Assembly: GCA_027343665.1 (NCBI GenBank)
Contig: DAHWKL010000002.1
Location: 235,386-299,385, forward strand
Origin: an archaeon
GTDB taxonomy: Archaea; Nanobdellota; Nanobdellia; Pacearchaeales; GW2011-AR1
Direction of reading: 5' to 3'
Length of the DNA: 64,000 nt
Each line of letters opens with the position of its first letter. The first letter of the stretch is position 1. The position numbers and the translations under genes are program-made. Positions 32,537 through 42,600 of this stretch are shown piece after piece. The notes under the pieces are model-generated. The model worked only from the letters and a program-made list of their open reading frames with translations. It did not search any database and was not told the origin of the DNA.

Positions 32537-33667
32537 CTATCTTGTAATCAACAATTTATCCATTCTTTCTTTGAGTTTTTTTATTTCCGGTTTGGCAAAA
32601 TGTTCTCTTGCAGGTTCCATTATCTCGACAAGTTTGTCTGCCATCGCAGATTTAAAATCCATTGGATGAAGTTTTTTCTCCTTGAAATCTGACAGAAGCT
32701 CTCCATAAGATTTATAATTTTTATTGCCGCCGAACTTTTCCGGTCTTTTGACTTCTAAAGAAGATTTATCATTTATGAAAACAAGATATTTCGCCCAGTC
32801 AAGGAGTGGGTTGAAATCGACTTCTCCTTCGGGACAGAAAGCTCCGCTTATCTTTTTTCTGACTTCTTCCTCGCTATCTGTCATGTATATTGCAGAGCTT
32901 GGAATTGACTTTGACATTTTCATCTCACCCCATAATTCCTGGATCTTGCCCTTTGGGACAGGCCAGACAGTCGGCTTCTGCAGACCTAGTATAAGATGGC
33001 CATGGACGGCAACAGGTTTTATTGGATTTCCTTTTGAATCCTTGAGAGGATTTTTCAATTTCAAAGCGACATCTCTTGCGATTACTTGGGCTTTCCTCTG
33101 GTCATTTCCTGCATGTGCAAGGTTTATTTTCTGATTAAAAATGTCTGCAACCTGCATTGGAGGATAAATAAGCTTTGCAAAATCTATTGCTTCACCTTCT
33201 TTTCTTCCCATTATTGTTGTAGACCTTTGTATTCTTCCAAGGGTCGTATTTTTGCTCACATCAATCACAGTTTCCCAGTAAGAATCATTATTGTGGTAAA
33301 GTTCAGAACCTAAAACAAATTTCAAATCCTTTGGATCTCCTCCCACACATTTGTAAGCTGCAATAAGAGCTTCCTTAAAAAAAGGAACTCCAACTTCATG
33401 AATTATTTTCATATCTCCGCCCAATTTGTCGTTTATCCATGAATGCCAGTCCGCAAGGAAGATTGAACAATCAACACCTGCATCAACAAAATCTTTTATC
33501 TTTGACATGCAAACAAGGCCATGGCCAAGATGGGGTTTACCTGAAATCTCAAACCCTATATAATGATATAATTTTTCTCCATCTTTAAGGAATTTTATAA
33601 GGTCCTCCTCAGTTAAAATCTCTTCTGTGTTCCTTTTTATAAGATCAAGCCTTTTCTTCCAGTCCAT
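32537..33667 (-). CDS. tyrS: tyrosyl-tRNA synthetase, archaeal type
   Basis: Class Ic aminoacyl-tRNA synthetase. The HIGH motif appears as KPHLGHG in ISGKPHLGHGLVCMSK, and the KMSKS loop is MKMSKSIPSSAIYM. AGNDQRKAQVIARDVA and YPPMQVADIF are typical of archaeal/eukaryotic TyrRS. 376 aa against about 310-380 for archaeal forms, with a short C-terminal anticodon-binding part. Single gene with TATA-like promoter. Confidence 0.95.
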   Translation of the reverse strand: MDWKKRLDLIKRNTEEILTEEDLIKFLKDGEKLYHYIGFEISGKPHLGHGLVCMSKIKDFVDAGVDCSIFLADWHSWINDKLGGDMKIIHEVGVPFFKEALIAAYKCVGGDPKDLKFVLGSELYHNNDSYWETVIDVSKNTTLGRIQRSTTIMGRKEGEAIDFAKLIYPPMQVADIFNQKINLAHAGNDQRKAQVIARDVALKLKNPLKDSKGNPIKPVAVHGHLILGLQKPTVWPVPKGKIQELWGEMKMSKSIPSSAIYMTDSEEEVRKKISGAFCPEGEVDFNPLLDWAKYLVFINDKSSLEVKRPEKFGGNKNYKSYGELLSDFKEKKLHPMDFKSAMADKLVEIMEPAREHFAKPEIKKLKERMDKLLITR

Positions 33668-33718
33668 AAAAATTCTTAATCAAAACTATTTATTAAATCT
33701 TTCCAAAAATTAATTCAG

Positions 33719-34720
33719 TTAGCTTCCTGGAGCTGTGCTAGCACCAAAGACTATGTAACCGCTGCAATTTCCTGCAACGCCTTTTGGAACGTAAATACGC
33801 CAATAAGTTGCATTTGTGTCATCTGTTCCAGCTTTGAGATCATTTTGCCTGCTCGCAAGATTGAATTTCTTTACCGTGTAAGTGCTTGTCAGATTTGTGT
33901 AATTTACTGCAAATTGGGTTAAACTAATTGTTCCGGGGTGAGAAACAGTCAAGTTATATTTCTCATCACTCACCGGAATGTAAGGAGTGCTTCCAAGAGT
34001 ACAACTCATGGCATAATTATCCCCTGGAGCCCCCCCATATCCATAAAGGCTGAGGTTAAGTTTAGTATTCCCTTCATTTGTCACATTGGTCAGATTTTGA
34101 TTTGACACAAATGTTCCGTTAACTGTCCCATAGTTTATTGAACTTGGAAGTCCGACTGCAAGGAGTTGAGCAACTGTCGTGTTTCCGCTCCCATATCCTG
34201 TTAAGTTAGTATTATCTGTAACTTTTGCAGTGCAATTCCAAGTGCCCGGATTAGCATAATACCAAACATGGAATGTACAATTAGCAAGAGCTGTATAAGG
34301 GGTATCAGGAATGCTATTCCAGGTTCCAAAAGTCCTGTTTATGAAGCAGCTGTTATTTGTATAATGAAAATTATTATCATTAGGGCCGCCATAGGTTCCG
34401 ACTCCTTGTTCAAAAAACTGAGCCGTAACATTAGTTATTGTTGTGTCATTATTCCAATCCCTTACAAGTGCTTGGCAGTTGACAAGTTTTGTTGAGTTTG
34501 GTATTAAATTTATTGAAGAAGCATAGTTATTGATGCTCACATTTAGAACTTCAGGAGCAACAGCACCAACCTTAAGCTCAGTCAAAACCGTTACATTCCC
34601 TCCGGAAAGACCTGCAACCCATCCGCCGAAAGAGGAGATTATTACGAAAAGAAAGATAATCTCAACTAAAAAAACCAACGAGAGTTTCATGTAAGATTCT
34701 GATTTTTTCTTCCATTCCAT
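33719..34720 (-). CDS. secreted/membrane-anchored surface protein, paralogue of the gene at 63115 (333 aa)
   Basis: An N-terminal hydrophobic segment (MKLSLVFLVEIIFLFVIISS) anchors or exports it. The exposed part has many N-glycosylation sequons and a pattern shared with the truncated gene at the right edge: NNSCFINRTFG, CTFHVWYYANPGTW, KLNLSLYGYGGAPGDNYAM, TYWRIYVPKGVAGNCSGYI and a final VFGASTAPG. Last gene of the operon 36345-33719, 3 nt after the preceding stop. Likely a surface-layer or appendage component; function unknown. Confidence 0.75.
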   Translation of the reverse strand: MEWKKKSESYMKLSLVFLVEIIFLFVIISSFGGWVAGLSGGNVTVLTELKVGAVAPEVLNVSINNYASSINLIPNSTKLVNCQALVRDWNNDTTITNVTAQFFEQGVGTYGGPNDNNFHYTNNSCFINRTFGTWNSIPDTPYTALANCTFHVWYYANPGTWNCTAKVTDNTNLTGYGSGNTTVAQLLAVGLPSSINYGTVNGTFVSNQNLTNVTNEGNTKLNLSLYGYGGAPGDNYAMSCTLGSTPYIPVSDEKYNLTVSHPGTISLTQFAVNYTNLTSTYTVKKFNLASRQNDLKAGTDDTNATYWRIYVPKGVAGNCSGYIVFGASTAPGS

Positions 34721-34723
34721 ATT

Positions 34724-35470
34724 TTAACTTCCTAATTCTATGTAAAGATAATATGCTGTTGAGCCTGTGAATCCGGGTGTTCCATAATCCGGTACGATTG
34801 CCTGAAAGTCATATTTTTGCCCATTATAACCAACAGAACCTGGTTCCATTATAGTTGCATAAATTATACTTGGCTTGCTATAAAGAGCCATTTCATAAAA
34901 GTAATTTGTCTGCGAAGCATTGTCTACATAAGTGTTCAAAGTCGGACATGAATTTGCCGCAATTGGGACCGCACCAACATAAAAAGCAGGGTTTGAAGGA
35001 CTGAGATAATTGAAAGTCACATTAAGATTATCACTTGGATTAGTAAGATTTAGCTTGGAGTTTTCCGCATCTAAAGTTGTGATATTAGCACATTTTATAG
35101 CAGCCCAGCCTATGGTCGAGCTATTCCTTGTGGCATAAATTCTTCCTGTCAACGTCGAAAGCTGCCAGTCATAAAGAGTTGAGCCTGAAGCATCAGACAA
35201 GGTGAAACTACCCGTAACATTACCTACAAAGCCTTTCCATCGGGGATCCTGAATCCTTGCGGTAAGGTTGAATACAGATATGTGTCCTCCTGAAATATTA
35301 AATACTCCTGCCGGGCTTGACCCTTTTGTCTGGTTTGAAATTGACTTAAGACCATCTATTCCTGAAGGAACTGCTGAAACTGAGAATAGGATCAGCATCC
35401 CCAAAGCAAGGCTAATAAGGATTAATACAACTTCTTTTGAGTACATTCCGACTTCGTTTTTTTTAATCAT
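34724..35470 (-). CDS. secreted surface protein, paralogue of the 269-aa protein (248 aa)
   Basis: Signal/anchor segment VVLILISLALGMLILFSVSA followed by a sequon-rich beta domain. ARIQDPRWKGFVGNVTGSFT and STLYDWQLSTLTGRIYAT align with WQGYYGNVSGTIQL and VLYNWSDANPLGQVYSS of the upstream neighbour, and both end in a YYxYxxL pattern. So the pair arose by tandem duplication. Middle gene of the 36345-33719 operon. Confidence 0.75.
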   Translation of the reverse strand: MIKKNEVGMYSKEVVLILISLALGMLILFSVSAVPSGIDGLKSISNQTKGSSPAGVFNISGGHISVFNLTARIQDPRWKGFVGNVTGSFTLSDASGSTLYDWQLSTLTGRIYATRNSSTIGWAAIKCANITTLDAENSKLNLTNPSDNLNVTFNYLSPSNPAFYVGAVPIAANSCPTLNTYVDNASQTNYFYEMALYSKPSIIYATIMEPGSVGYNGQKYDFQAIVPDYGTPGFTGSTAYYLYIELGS

Positions 35471-35535
35471 CTTTTCTTTACAGTATCCACTTTAATTCTG
35501 AATAAGGTCCAAAACAATAACAAAATAATAGGACC

Positions 35536-36345
35536 TTATTGCAGCTGCACGTAAAAGTAATACGTTGTCGTGGCAGTGTTTGTCTTATGGCCGTTTTCAG
35601 GAACGAGCATCTCAAAGTCATGTTGCTTCTTGTCAAAACCCAAAAGGTTTCTATTCAATATGGATGTCCATATCACACTTGAAGTTGTAGGCTCATATTG
35701 GATAACTTCTTCGAAGTGACCTGCAACACCTGTTCCACTGTTGTCGTATATTCTGCTAGTCTGGCATTCTGACCCATTGAACTCAAGGTTTGCTGTGTAG
35801 AATGTTGAGTGCACAGAACTTGAAGAATTACCTAACAGATAAAATGTGTTGTTTACACTGTCAAAGTCATTTGCACCGATGCCAAACTCATTCTGCAATT
35901 GAGTCAAGTTCATCCCTTTCTTGTTAGTCAATCCAGGTGTTTCTCCTGTATCTCCTGCTCCAGGCGTACCTTTTGCAGAATAGTTGAAACACTGAACATT
36001 TAACCAACTGATGGTACTATTCGTTGAAGAATACACTTGACCAAGTGGGTTTGCATCACTCCAGTTGTAAAGCACATTATCGGTTCCATCGACCAGTTGG
36101 ATTGTACCGCTGACATTACCGTAATAACCTTGCCAAGCCTGTGTGTCAGTATAACCATAAAGATTCATCTCTGTCACATTTCCTGCAATCGCTGCCTGAG
36201 AACCAGCAACATCTGGGGCCATTGTCTGATTTCTAATTTCTGTTACACCCGCACCAGATGGCTGAACAACAGCAAAGACTCCCGGCAGTATGAACAAAGC
36301 TGCTACAAGCAATGCTAAAAAGCACAACCAAAACGATTGTTTCAT
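35536..36345 (-). CDS. secreted surface protein with strong expression signals (269 aa)
   Basis: Classical signal peptide MKQSFWLCFLALLVAALFIL...GVFA and a mature domain of about 240 aa rich in N-glycosylation sequons, ending TTTYYFYVQLQ. Paralogue of the next gene (WQGYYGNVSGTIQL region). It stands out by its regulation: a Shine-Dalgarno aaaggagg, a leader with a hairpin and a clear TATA box. That is what one expects of an abundant envelope protein, possibly an S-layer-like subunit. No named family recognised. Confidence 0.75.
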   Translation of the reverse strand: MKQSFWLCFLALLVAALFILPGVFAVVQPSGAGVTEIRNQTMAPDVAGSQAAIAGNVTEMNLYGYTDTQAWQGYYGNVSGTIQLVDGTDNVLYNWSDANPLGQVYSSTNSTISWLNVQCFNYSAKGTPGAGDTGETPGLTNKKGMNLTQLQNEFGIGANDFDSVNNTFYLLGNSSSSVHSTFYTANLEFNGSECQTSRIYDNSGTGVAGHFEEVIQYEPTTSSVIWTSILNRNLLGFDKKQHDFEMLVPENGHKTNTATTTYYFYVQLQ

Positions 36346-36430
36346 CTAACTCCTTTAACCTCCTTTTTTATGAGTAGTAATCTTATTAACTACTCTAATG
36401 AGATAAAAAACAAATTACTTTATAAAGTTT
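36346..36430 (-). promoter_or_regulatory. promoter and structured leader of the 269-aa surface protein gene
   Basis: Reading on the minus strand: TATA box ctttataaag (about 36417-36427), then a leader of roughly 45-50 nt. The leader contains an inverted repeat GAGTAGT - 10 nt - ACTACTC (36372-36395) close to the predicted 5' end and the Shine-Dalgarno aaaggagg (about 36361-36369). Most genes in this window appear leaderless, so a leader with a 5' hairpin and a full Shine-Dalgarno is exceptional and suggests stabilised, highly translated mRNA. Confidence 0.6.
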
Positions 36431-36609
36431 TTGTAAATTTTTTGCTTTTTTAGATTTTTGGTAAAACCAATTTTTTCATGGTTATTCTCGGAAAAACCTA
36501 AAAAAATCTTCAAAAATCATTTTTTTCATATGAAAAAAATAACCCTCTTAGCACCCGAAAAAAATGAACCGGGATGATAAGATTCCTTTATTGCCGTCAG
36601 GGAAATGAA
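36431..36609. other. AT-rich non-coding gap with a perfect 22-bp palindrome
   Basis: Part of the largest gene-free stretch in the window (36346-36609). It contains a perfect palindrome at 36519-36540 with arms ATTTTTTTCAT / ATGAAAAAAAT. The T-runs on either strand could terminate transcription of the giant gene ending at 36610; the palindrome could also bind a regulator. No ORF or RNA gene was seen in it. Confidence 0.5.
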
Positions 36610-39600
36610 TTAATCCAACTCGACATAGATATCTCCCGACGATGAAATAAATTTATAATCCCTCAATTTTGCGGGAACTCTTACTTCGTAATCATAAATT
36701 CCATAGGTGCCTTTAGTATGAGGATGTATTTTTGAGGCAAAGACAAGATCTTCTTTATCGGCAATATCAAATTGACCGTCGTGGGAGATATCATCTGAGG
36801 AATCCCAAAGGATCCCTGTTGTGAAATTAGAATTATTTATTGAATCTATTACCGGAACATTATTTATTGATGTGTTGTAAATCAAAAAGCTCGTCGTATT
36901 TTTAGGAACCCCTGCGTTTGTGTAAAGATTATAAACTGAATCATTGAACCCGGTCATGTTAAGAAGGGTATCTATATTGGAGAAATCATTTGGTGAAGCA
37001 ACTGCACCAGAAGTTGTCCTTCCTATTGCAACCAAAGAGGGCCAGGAAACTGAAGCGCCTGAACTGGTTATGAATATATTCCCTCCAGAAAAAAGATTTG
37101 CAGGCCAGCTGATTAGTTTTGCATCAAGATTGTTTGAAAGGCTGTAATTACTTATGGGATTTATGAATCCGTAAAGGTATTGCCAGCTCCCGACGGTGAT
37201 GTTTTTGCTCCATTGATTGTTGCTCTCATTCCACTCTGTATAAGCATTCGAAGGATCAGCAACAGCATAGATGGAGCTTGTTCCTATCTGTGCGACCCAT
37301 TTGTAAAAACTTACATTAGAGCTGAATTTTGATATTGAGATACTTTTAGTCCCGATAAGAGTCCCTCCTGAAATTGGATTCCCGTCATAAACTTTTATTA
37401 CCACGCTTTTTATATCTGCCCCGCCACGGTTATAAGTCGTAACATTTATACCGACAGGATCTCCCTCACCCGGAGAAGTCACATTGAACTTTATACTGCT
37501 TGCATTTATGACAAAATCGGGATAGGTAAAATTGAAATGATAAGTAGCACTGGAATTGGAATTTCCGACTTGATCCGTACAGGTGGCATTCCATCCATGA
37601 TACCCCTGAGACAATGAAACCGGCTTTGTTGCAGGTATCCCGCTAGAGACAAGCATATTAGACACCTTAACAGCACCATCGACATAAACATTGCAGGTTA
37701 TAAAAGGATCATAAGGATCCCTTGCCGTCCAATTGAGTATTACACTTCCAGTTCCATAATAAACCCCGGAATTATTTGGGGGATAATTAAGAGAAATTAT
37801 CGGAGAAGTCTGATCAACAGTGAAATCAAAAGGTGCAGGTTTTCCTGAATTTCCGTCGGGATCCGTACAATTTACCGTCCAGTTATGGAATCCTTGATGT
37901 ATTCCCGAAACGGAAAATGAGTTCTGCTGATTATTTAATATCGAACTACTTGACTGATTGAACACCCCATCAATGTAAAGACTGCACTGAGATATTCCAA
38001 AAACATCATCCGGGGTATAATAAAAATTGATATTAGAATATTTTGTGATATTATTGTTCGGAGGAGAATTTAAGGTGATTCTTGGGACTCCTTGGACTGT
38101 GAAGTTTATCGTTGAAGTTGTGAAAGTATTGCCAGCAGGATCATTGCATGTTACACTCCATGTATGATTTCCATTATGAACTGCATCATATTTTATTGTA
38201 TAAGTTCCATTTTGTGCTGGGAAATTCTCAAATTGAGGAAATCCATCTAATGTAAGATTGCAATTAAGTGAAGTTGCAAGGTTATCTCTTGCGCTAAAAT
38301 TGAAGGTTACATTATTCCAAGTAAGAACACTGGTACCGTTTGGAGAATAAAGATTGACTGTTGGGGGGTGCGTATCAATAGTGAAATAACTATCATTAGT
38401 CTTTGTTGAAAGCCCTAGTGCATTAGTGGCTTTAACGCTCCAATTGTAATGTCCGTCAGATAAACTTGTAAGTGTGAAATTGTTTATTGCATTATTAACC
38501 AAAGGTGTCTGGTTTATTTTGTTGAAAATATCATTAAGATACAATGTCGAATTAACAAGGCTGTTTGTCACGTCTGAAACGTTGTAAGACAAAAGCACGT
38601 TGGAAGAATTGAGCCACTTATTGTTTGCAGGACTTGTCAGATTGACTGTTGGCGGGAAAGAAAGTTTGAAATATCCAAGACTACTTGTGTTCTCATTATT
38701 TGCCCAATCCCAGCAAGTTACATACCAGTATTCATCTCCTCCCGAAGAGAAATGAATTGTCTTTGTCACATTAAATCCGCTTGAAGCTGAGAAATTCGAT
38801 AAGAGGTTAACACTATTTACGCTAAGATTACAATAAAGGGTCGGATCAAAACTGTCTGAAACCTTAAAGGTAAAATTTACATCCTCTGTAGTTAGTGCAG
38901 AACCATAAGTGGGACGATAAAGTGTAATAGATGGAGGAAAAAGATCGATCCCAAATCTTCTGGTTGACGTCTGTGCACTGACACTTGCGGTATCTGTACA
39001 TTTAACATACCAGTTGTAATATCCTTGTGAAAATCCGGAAAGAGTGAAATTATTGACGCCATTAGGAGGATTGCTCTTTGATTGGTTAAGATTGCCATTT
39101 ATATAAAGGCTGCATGTTGCAAGGCCGGTGGTGCTTGTGGCATTATAAAACAGAACAGGAGATGATGTATTAAAATAAGTATTATTCGCAGTCAAAAGAG
39201 AAACTTTAGGTTTTGCACTTATATTTATATTTCTTAACTGGCTGTATCCGACATTTCCAGCTCCATCCATACATTGGACAAACCATTGTGTGAACCCGTT
39301 CTGAAGCCCCGTTTCGAGCCGGTTTGTAAGAACACCTGAATTTACAGAAAAATTCAGATCAACATGGCTTCCAACAGTAAGATTACATAAAAGTTTTGAA
39401 TAGATATTATCTGTTGCTGTGAAATTAAAATTTATACTTGACGTGCTGAACTGGGAATTATTTGCCGGAAGATTCAAACTCACTGTGGGGGGAGTTTTAT
39501 CGACAATGAATGTCCTTTTAACAGCTGTCCCATTCAATCCAAATACATTTGTTGCATTGACAGTCCAAGTATAATAACCATTGGCAAGATTTGTCAAAGT

Positions 39601-42600
39601 GAAATTGTTTAGACCCTGTACAAGATGGCTCTGATTTGATTTGTTAACAGCACCATTAAGAATAAGTTTAGAAGAGATTATTCCGCTTCCTGTCAGATTA
39701 TAAAGAAGAGTTATGTTTCCAGTATTTGTTGAAGTCATATTGGATGTAATCAGCTTCACAACAGGAGAAGTTGAAAGGATTGTAAAAAATCTTGTTGCAC
39801 TTGTGTTGGTGTTTCCGGCAAGATCCGTACAAACTACGTTCCAATAATAATTGCCTTCACTCAACCCAGTTAAATTAACACTTGCAACATTAAAAGGTCC
39901 GCTCTTTTCACTTCCGGTAGTGTATGTCGGAGTCACAGATGAATATTTTCTAACAATTAAATTATCCCACCACGTTGTGTAAGCTGCTCCTCCTGCATCC
40001 CCCACAAGACCAATATATCCCCCGTTATTTGTAAATGTGTAAGCACCACCGCAGGAAATTCCATTAATGTAACTCTGAGCTGTCGTGGAGCCTAAGTTAA
40101 TTTGAATATTATACCAAGTACTTGCTGTGAGATGAGCACATGATGAAGGGGCACTCCATGAAGTCCATGAAGTTGCAGATGCAATTCCTGCACTCTGACC
40201 AGTTCTTGTCTCAGTTCTGAACATCTGACCTGCACCTGCCGAGTTTGTAAGGAAGAAAAAATTACCAAGATAATTCGACATTGAATCAAACATTATTGTT
40301 TCGTTCGGTTTCAAATTCACATTCTTGTACATATAATCACCACTCTGAGAAACCGCATAATAGCTTGGGATAGGGTTTCCTGTCGTTGCTGTCTGTCCCG
40401 CAGATCCGACAATCGTCCAGCTTGAAACACTTGATCCACTGTCGAAATAATCAAATGTCGCTGTCCCATTTGAATAAACGGAAGCCGATGGATTCCCATA
40501 ATAAAGGTAGATTGAATATCCTGTAGGACTCAGAATCTTATCCAACTTTACCCATGCTGTCATATTGTGCCCCGAAACTGAACAACTTTGAACCCAATAA
40601 GGCAGCGTCGAATTTTGGTATGAATTCACAAACCTTATCCTGGAAGAATTAGAATTGACACACTCGCTTGACCAACTGAAATCAGATCCGACATTGCTTG
40701 AGTTTAAAATTATCTTTGTCTGATATCCTGCAGGTGTTGATCCTGAAGGGACAGAGAGATTGAATTGCTCCCTGTATTTCCATGATCCGTTCCACCATGT
40801 TCCAATCCCAGGAGACCCAAGAGTTCCGTTATCCACATTGAAAGAACTCCCTTTCTTGACACCATTTAAGTAAAGTGAACAAGTCATCGTCGGAGCAAGA
40901 TTATCTGTGGATACAAAATTGAAATTAACATCGCTCGAGTAAAGATTTGAATTATTTGATGGCGATGAAAGAGATATTAAGGGTTTCTGGGTATCCACAA
41001 TAAAAGTTCTCTGGGAACTGCTTCCCTTAAGATTTGTTGTATCTGTAACATTTACACTCCAATTATAATAACCCTGTGAAAGTCCTGAAAGAGTGAAATT
41101 GTTCGTTACTGCATTTCTTAATGGCGTTTGATTTGTAAGGTCAACGAGTCCATTTAATATCAAAGTAGAATTCGCAAGATTATTATTTGCATCTGATGGA
41201 ATATAATAAAGAGTAGGGCTAGTCGTGTTAAACCATGTATTATCTGGTGTGACCAGACTTGCAGTCGGCGCTTCTGCTCCCTGAACAATTCCAACTTTTC
41301 TTGTTGTTGATCCTATATCGCTTGAATGATCAGAGATCACCATACATCTAAGATTATTTATCGAAGCTATATTTCCTTTGAGAGTGAAATTCGTTGAAGT
41401 TGTCCCTGCACCAAGATTTCCAAGATTATGCGGGTTTGTTTGTCCTGAGTTCAAGATGATATTCCCTGAAGATCCGACACTTATCCAATCAGCGGAGGAT
41501 AAGTTATACTGAACATATGCTCTCGTGTTATAACATGTTCCGATACTGCAATTCACCTGGCAAGTCACATTGAATGTTGTGCCTACATTAACATTGTAAA
41601 GATCACTCTTTGGATAAATGAGGTCTGTGGTTATGTTCCCTATTGTATTGAAAGAAGTGAATTGTAAATCTGAAAGATCGAGGTTATCCCAGTAATGTGT
41701 AACTGCAATTGAAGATCCTCCTGCATTATAAGCATCAATGACAAGTTTTATCTGGTCTCCGGGAATCAGATAAACTGATGATGGGTTATTACAACTCCCC
41801 GTCCATGTGGTTTTTGTCGTCGAGGTTATCCTTGTTCCGCCTGTGCCGTCATTTCCTGACTGGCATATGAGATAATCTCCTGTTGAATTTGAGATATAAG
41901 CTTTCCAAGTTAGATAGATTGAATTAATAGTACTTGCCTGAACAACAGCACTGAATGAAATTGTGCCTGATCCAAGAAGTGCGCCATTGTTTCCCATATA
42001 AGGTGAAACCGCACTGACAAGCTTGTATAATGAGCCTGAAGGAACAGAAACAGCAACGTTATTTTCAGTCGCATCCCTCGAATTACTAAGATTTATGTTT
42101 GCTGTCGAGGCATAATTTGAACCTGAGGTCTCATAGAAAATTGGAAGGAAAGTAAGATTAGGAACACTCACATTCACTGTCCTCGTCTGAGTCTGATTTA
42201 GGTTTCCGGCAAAATCATAACAATTGACAGACCAGTTATGGACTCCAGGTGAAAGATACCTGTTGACTTTTGTGGGAACCCCCTGGATCATTGAATAATT
42301 TGTATAAGAATTTGCCCCATCTATGAAAAGCGAACAGTTTGCCAGGCGGTTATTGTCTGTCGCATTGAATACAAAGTTAACACCATAATTCGAAGTGATA
42401 TGACTGTTGTTTGCAGGGCTTATCAGGTTAACATGGGGCGGAATTGTGTCTGCAGCTATTGTTATCTTCTTTGTCGTCGTGCCTGTTGCGTTTGAATAAT
42501 CGGAAGAAGCGATGCATCTTATATTGCTCACTGAGCTTGCACCAATAAGTCTAAATATTGTGGAGTTCCCGATGGTTCCGACATTTCCGAGCGAATGGCC

